Shown here in pieces: positions 58,901 through 64,000 of a stretch of 64,000 nucleotides of DNA (position 1 is its first letter; each line of letters begins with the position of its first letter). Source of the stretch: Tetracladium setigerum (taxonomy: Eukaryota > Ascomycota > Leotiomycetes > Helotiales); assembly GCA_031472005.1 (NCBI GenBank), contig PZJY01000007.1, forward strand, positions 2,343,808 through 2,407,807, given 5' to 3'. A model generated the notes under the pieces. It worked only from the letters and a program-made list of their open reading frames with translations, did no database searches and was not told where the DNA came from. The translations under genes and the position numbers were made by a program.

Positions 58901-61900
58901 TTGTGGTTTCTTGATAAACACCGGAAGGACCAACCGAGATGTGGATGGATGAAAAGAATGAATGAAGGGAAAATATAGAAAGGGCCGTTAGGATAATTAA
59001 ATCAATCAAACCATATCGGCAAACTCGTACAGTACATCAAATTAAAAAAAGGACTCAAAGCTCAAACAGAAAATAAACCAAAACACTGCAAGTAAAAAGT
59101 AGATTCCTTGAAGAGGTGATCGTAGGCGAGGAGGGAGAGATACTTTCGGTGCAATGCAATACTGGCACCACCGGCTTTTACCCCCCAGCCAAAGCCAGAG
59201 TAGAGCATGGATGGAAAGGAGAACAAAAAGATGATTGCTTGATTCGAGAAATATGACTCTCCACAGTACAATTGTGGATAATTCCTGACTCCTGCTCAAC
59301 AATCCACTCTGTTTGTTCTGAAAAAGAAAACTTTGAATTGAGGATAACACAGTACGCCGTGCATCGCATCGCGTGGCAGCGTATCTCGGTCGGATCTCGG
59401 GTCGGGCTTTTTTTTTTCGTTGTTGGTACCCAGAAAATGCATCGTAGTAGGAATTGTAATACTGTAGAATACGTACGGAGTACATGACATCGGACGAGCC
59501 GAACAGGTGGGATTTTTGTGGTTGTGGATTTATTGTGGATTTATGCGTTTTTAGAGTTTTGGCATTGTATAGTACAGTATAATATGGATTAAAGTATTAA
59601 TAATGTATGAGTAGGTAGGTAGGAGGTGAGATAGGTGAGTATGTGAGGTAGTACTGTAGCTTGGTATTTATATGTCTCGTTGGGTTTTTCAAGAATAAGT
59701 AGTAAAGGTAAAGTTTTTGTCTTTGCTGGGATTATTATCAAAGAATTATTGCTAGGCTGAGAGGAGAAGGTAGGGAATCAGGAAGCAGGAATCTGGAGAA
59801 AGTGATGCACTCCAGACTCTTTGATGGCAATAAAAAAAGTTTCATCATTCTGGGAAAATGATGCGGAGTAAGGAGGAGATGGTTTTGTTTTTTTTGAGGG
59901 GAGTCTGGAGACTGGAGTACTCCAATTTACTCCAAGATGTCAAGATGCAAGATGCATGCATTTATTGCAGCCGACTACTCCGTACTCCATACTCCATACA
60001 TAAAAATACGACCGAGACAAGAAACACCATGATTGCGCCGATATGCGAGATCGAGTATTGAGTATTGAAATAATAATGTCAGGCAGACTGAAACATGGGG
60101 CAGACACAGGCTCACAGCGGCCTCTCCTCGGCATATGCAAATGGGTGGCGTCTGCACCATCGTTTTAACTTGGAGTCTTGGACATGTGGTGGTTTTGTGT
60201 GTGGGTGGTTCCCCACACATTCAATTATTTCAACCAAACGCACCACCACTACTAGCATCAGCAGAGCAGCAGATGCAGATGTCTTGAATCTCTTGAGTCT
60301 TGAATAAGCGAGTGCCCTATGCCGTATGGGGATTGGACGGATCTAGCTAATTACGGAGGTATCTCAGAAAATGAAAGAAAAAAGGGCCGCTTTTGATTGG
60401 ATCCACATTGGTTGTTTTGGGGTGAAGAAGGGCCGATGGATTTGGATTTGGAGATGGATTTGGAAAATAATGGGTTGGTTGGATTTTGTTTGGGGTTCTG
60501 GGGTGCTGAGTAGTAGTGCGCGCTCTCTCACTCTCTTGTTGGCATACGCGCCGTGGTATGGGAGTAACGCGCCGGGCTGGCTGGTTAGATGGTCTGGTGG
60601 TATTATTGGACTACTAGACGGTGCATAGCGTATGTAATGATCTAGTGGTAAACATGTGCGAAAAGTCTGAAGGAATGGAAAAAGTCGATGTCAAGAGAAT
60701 CGAGCTGAGTGGTCGGGGATTTGATCGGTGGCTTTGCCTTGTCTTGTCTTGTTTGTGGTGGAGGATTCTCGGTTGCTCTCCTTGTTTTTTTGGGGGCTGG
60801 GCGCTGGGCGGCGGGCGCGTGATGGAAGCCGTTCGTTGGAAGAAGACGGTGCAAGTGGTGAGTGGTGACCTGGTGATGCCCTGTGTGTTGATGACATAAC
60901 TGTACAAAGAAAGAAAGGAAAAAAACGAACGATATTTCCAACAGCCCATGACGATGCAAAGACTATTCGGGGAGTGTTTGGATCAAGTGAGAGGAAGAGA
61001 AAATAATGAGGAATGAATCAGCAGTGAAAAAAATGTATGGTAAGCAAGGAAGGGCAGCAGGCACGAAAAATTAAAAGAATACGAGCATAGATCTATTTGC
61101 CCTCGAGAGGGTGAAGGATTGGTATTTGTATTTGAAATTTTACATCTTTTGAGGTGGTGCAGAAACTTGATTTTATTGTTGTAGACAAAGATGTATACTA
61201 CTATACTATTTCCAAGTAACGATATCTGACCGTGTCACGACGACGATTGTGAAGCGCGATGGCTTCAAAGTACAGTAGTGTGTTGTGTTGTAGAAGTTTA
61301 GAATTCAAAACAAAGCGGGGAAAGATGCAACTTGCTGATGGAATGGGCAAGGACCAGCAAGGACCAGCTGCACCCGGACGTAGCCGGCGCATATTTTCCC
61401 TGCTAGCGTGTGGACTACTTGCAGTTCTTCAAATTAGTAGGAAGTAGGACTGTAGGAGTGGCTGGCCTTGGATGACACGCTCCCATCCAAAATTGGATGA
61501 TGCTGCGAGTGTTGTTTTGAAGGTGGTGGTGGTGGTGGTGTTGTTGTTGTCGTTGCTGTCTGGTGGTGTTTGTGGTTGGCATGGGTATGTATGAGTGCCG
61601 GCCGGGTATGTAAATTAAAGTACGGGGGTATTTTGGATGATATGATGGGATGATCTCAAAGGACCGATGATGGATGATGATGATGATGACGATAATTGAT
61701 CGCTCGCTTGGCTGACAACGTGACAACGTGATCTGTAAGGCTGTTTGTTCGCCTCCACGGTACGAAGAAAGTATATCCTCATGTCGTTGTGAGGTGGACG
61801 GACAGGCTCGTGTTTGGCCGTATGTTCTTTGGGCAAATGACCGAGCAAAGATTCTCTCTCTCACATCATCATTCATCTCTCATCTTTTCATCGCTCTCGC

Positions 61901-62380
61901 CGTCTCGCTTGCCTTGTCCCGAGTCATTTCTCATTGCATCCATCTCCAAACAACAATTAATTCTGTAATCGGCCCGCAAGCAGCTCAGTCCAGATGGGTC
62001 TGGTCGGAGCAGGGAGACATGGATCACTTACAGCAATATTACCCGGACAGGACTAGCCCTGAGCACGGATTACCAGGCATTACCGCAACAAATGAGCATT
62101 TACCAGGGGCTCGGTCACATCTCGGTTTTTCTCCCTCGCCCAAGTCGGACCCTGGGTGCAGTGGCCAATCACAGGTCCCCGAGAAGGGATTTACTGGAGC
62201 TTGGCAGCCGCCGCCTCCACATCTCCGCAAGTTGGAGCTGCATGACCCGGTGGCGGTCTCGGCGGCTCGGCGGCGACGATGTTCAACATGGCAAAGTGCG
62301 AGATGGAATTGCACGGGCGAATAACTGGGGAAAAGCTTGATGGGAGGCCACTGGGGCGAATAGAAGGGCAGCATCTGGCT

Positions 62381-62432
62381 GCTATGGGCCTGCAATGGCC
62401 TGCGATGGCCTGCTATGGCCTACCATTGCCTG
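62381..62432 (+). repeat. 10-bp tandem repeat (TGCNATGGCC)
   Basis: Three perfect copies of TGCNATGGCC at 62391-62420 are flanked by two degenerate copies. The period is one helical turn. Confidence 0.9.
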
Positions 62433-62877
62433 CATTTCTGATGGTCAAGTGTCAAGTGACCGGTCCGATTACTACTGAAAACAGCTAAACAAAGAAAGAA
62501 GATCCGCTAACTAACACGTTACTTTCCCTTCCCTGTCTTGAACGTCGCGTGGACAGCCAGATCTGGGAGGCTAGGCTAGAGCATAGGGGCGAAACGAGTG
62601 TGAGAGCGTGAGAGTAGGGGGAAACTGGAGCTATGGAGAGCTGTTGTATGGAGCTATGGAGAGCATGGAGCTTGGGGTGTGGACGACGGGGTAGGAAGAG
62701 ACGATGCTTTGGGGAAGGGGGAACCTTTCCCCCTCATCTCATCCCAACCCGCCAATGGGCAGATGTGAATGACAACCAAACCACGCTATTGTCCCGAGAA
62801 GCTCGACGGGCAGTACAAGGTTGTGTGTGTGTACTCCGTACTGCTGCTGCTGCTAATCAAATAACTGGAGCACAGAG

Positions 62878-62884
62878 TATATAA
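62878..62884 (+). promoter_or_regulatory. TATA element of the hexose transporter gene
   Basis: TATATAA at 62878-62884 lies 162 nt before the ATG at 63046. It is followed by a pyrimidine-rich initiator-like region and a leader made of CAA repeats with a strong start context (CCGCCAAAATGG). The arrangement is typical of a highly expressed fungal gene. Confidence 0.55.
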
Positions 62885-63045
62885 CTCTCTTCTCCCCCCC
62901 CTCCTGTTGTGCTTTTTCTTCCCTTCTGCTGTGTGTCGATCCTGCTCTCCTCATCTTCCCCCCTTCTTCAAGAAGAAACATCAACAACAACAACAAAGTC
63001 AACAACAAACACCGACAAGTCAATCAATCAACAACAACCGCCAAA

Positions 63046-64000
63046 ATGGTTGGACTCAACGCTGACATCGAGCGTATCGAGTCGCCCATCACCTTCAAGG
63101 CCTACCTCATCTGCGCCTTTGCCTCATTCGGAGGTATCTTCTTCGGATATGACTCTGGTTATATCAATGGTGTCCTCGGTTCTCCCATCTTCCAGCGCGC
63201 TGTCGAGGGTCTCGCCGATGATGCGAAGCCCAAGGCTATCTCTTCCTCCAACACCTCTTTGATCGTCTCTATCCTCTCTGCCGGTACTTTCTTCGGTGCT
63301 ATCGCCGCTGGTGATCTCGCTGATCGCATGGGTCGTAAATGGACTGTTATTCTCGGCTGCTTGATCTACACCGTCGGTGTGGTCATTCAAATGCTCACTG
63401 GTCTCGGAGATCCTCTTGCCGTCATCGTCGTTGGTCGTCTCATTGCTGGTGTGGGTGTCGGTTTCGAATCCGCCATTGTCATCTTGTACATGTCCGAAAT
63501 TGTGAGTAATCACCGCGCTTCTTCTTTCTCGTCCACACCAACAAAAAAATTTAAACAATTGTGCTAACCAAAAAATTGTGCAGGCCCCAAGGCTGTTCGT
63601 GGTGCCTTGGTTGCAGGTTACCAATTCTGCATTACCATTGGTATCCTTCTCGCTTCCGTCGTTGTCTACGTCACCAAGGATATCGACAACACCGGACAAT
63701 ACAGAATCCCAATTGCCATCCAATTCATCTGGGCCCTCATCTTGGCCGGTGGTTTGATGATGCTCCCAGATTCTCCCCGTTACTTCGTCAAGCGTGGTCA
63801 ACTCGAGAAGGCTTCCGATGCTCTTCGCAGACTTCGCGGACAGCCAGCCGATTCCGACTACATCCAAAACGAACTTGCTGAGATTGTTGCCAACGAAGAG
63901 TATGAGCGATCCATCATCCCAACCACCAGCTTCATCTCCTCCTGGGCTGCATGCTTCACCGGTGGTCTCTGGACTTCCAACTCCAACTTGCGACGAACTA
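63046..64000 (+). CDS. MFS hexose transporter, 5' part, truncated by window end
   Basis: Exon 1 is 63046-63501 (152 codons), then an intron 63502-63583 with GTGAGT, GCTAACC and GCAG, and exon 2 from 63584 to the window edge. It is a high-affinity glucose/hexose transporter of the sugar porter family in the plasma membrane. Helix 1 reads FGGIFFGYDSGYINGVLG. The loop DLADRMGRKW is the signature after helix 2, GRLIAGVGVGFES follows helix 4, and LPDSPRYFVKRGQ follows helix 6. The expected NLRRT near helix 7 is the last visible part. Exon 2 enters out of frame. One base added to the CCCCAA run at 63585-63590 gives APKAVRGALVAGYQF and an open frame to the end. Splice sites are canonical, so the shift is probably a missing base. 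Confidence 0.88.

Larger units (their letters stand above)
54699..63045. other. 8.3-kb gene-poor interval upstream of the hexose transporter
   Basis: Apart from the candidate exon at 55817-55931, no domain-bearing frame is visible. The interval is AT-rich with many homopolymers, trinucleotide runs (TAG at 57494-57511, GGT at 61520-61543, GAT around 61669-61688), a 10-bp tandem repeat at 62381-62432 and repeated 9-mers (see findings). Long regulatory regions upstream of fungal hexose transporters are known; whether this is one is inference. Confidence 0.5.

Noticed and set aside
1..64000. tRNA, rRNA or CRISPR features
   Set aside because: No B-box (GGTTCGANTCC) with a matching cloverleaf, no rRNA-like block and no regularly spaced repeats were found on reading.

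Overview
The window reads as nuclear DNA of a filamentous ascomycete. Genes carry short GT-AG introns (46 to 131 nt in most cases) with CTAAC/CTGAC-like branch sites. The recognisable families are typically fungal: C2H2 regulators, PigL_N/STAND proteins, an alpha-glucoside-type MFS permease, a CE4 chitin deacetylase with CBM18 modules, a GH72-like glucanosyltransferase homologue, a PDR-type ABC transporter, KHA1 and a hexose transporter. A leotiomycete is my best guess from protein style; this is inference, not a database result.

Layout. 1-2.7 kb: no supported gene, one 63-bp palindrome. 2.7-4.8 kb: C2H2 zinc-finger gene. 5-15 kb: decay zone with fossils of a FluG/DUF3435 gene, a PigL_N-like gene, ankyrin repeats, a CCCH finger and a Zn2Cys6-regulator C-terminus, around one intact PigL_N gene (10.1-11.5 kb). 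15.5-17.7 kb: sugar permease (minus). 20.4-23.8 kb: chitin deacetylase and D-amino-acid oxidase (plus). 24.3-28.8 kb: a disordered 839-residue protein (minus) and an F-box protein (plus). 29.7-33.4 kb: a small membrane protein and a membrane-anchored GH72-like protein. 34.8-40.0 kb: full PDR transporter. 41.1-42.9 kb: F-box/2EXR-like protein. 45.0-48.0 kb: KHA1 K+/H+ antiporter. 51.5-52.6 kb: 2EXR-like protein. 53.1-54.7 kb: secreted sorbosone/glucose dehydrogenase-like protein, probably GPI-anchored. 54.7-63.0 kb: gene-poor, rich in microsatellites and repeated 9-mers. 63.0-64.0 kb: 5' part of a hexose transporter.

The genes do not form an obvious metabolic cluster. Several act at the cell surface or wall (chitin deacetylase, GH72-like protein, dehydrogenase, four transporters).

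The most consequential observation is that at least eight recognisable genes need one or two bases added back in a short homopolymer to stay in frame, and almost none need a base removed. This looks like a systematic missing-base artefact of the assembly and should be settled before any of these genes is called a pseudogene. The most interesting biology is the GH72-like protein: it has a CBM43-like domain, a transmembrane helix and a long cytoplasmic tail, and its catalytic motifs are altered. The second is the fossil-rich STAND/ankyrin zone.
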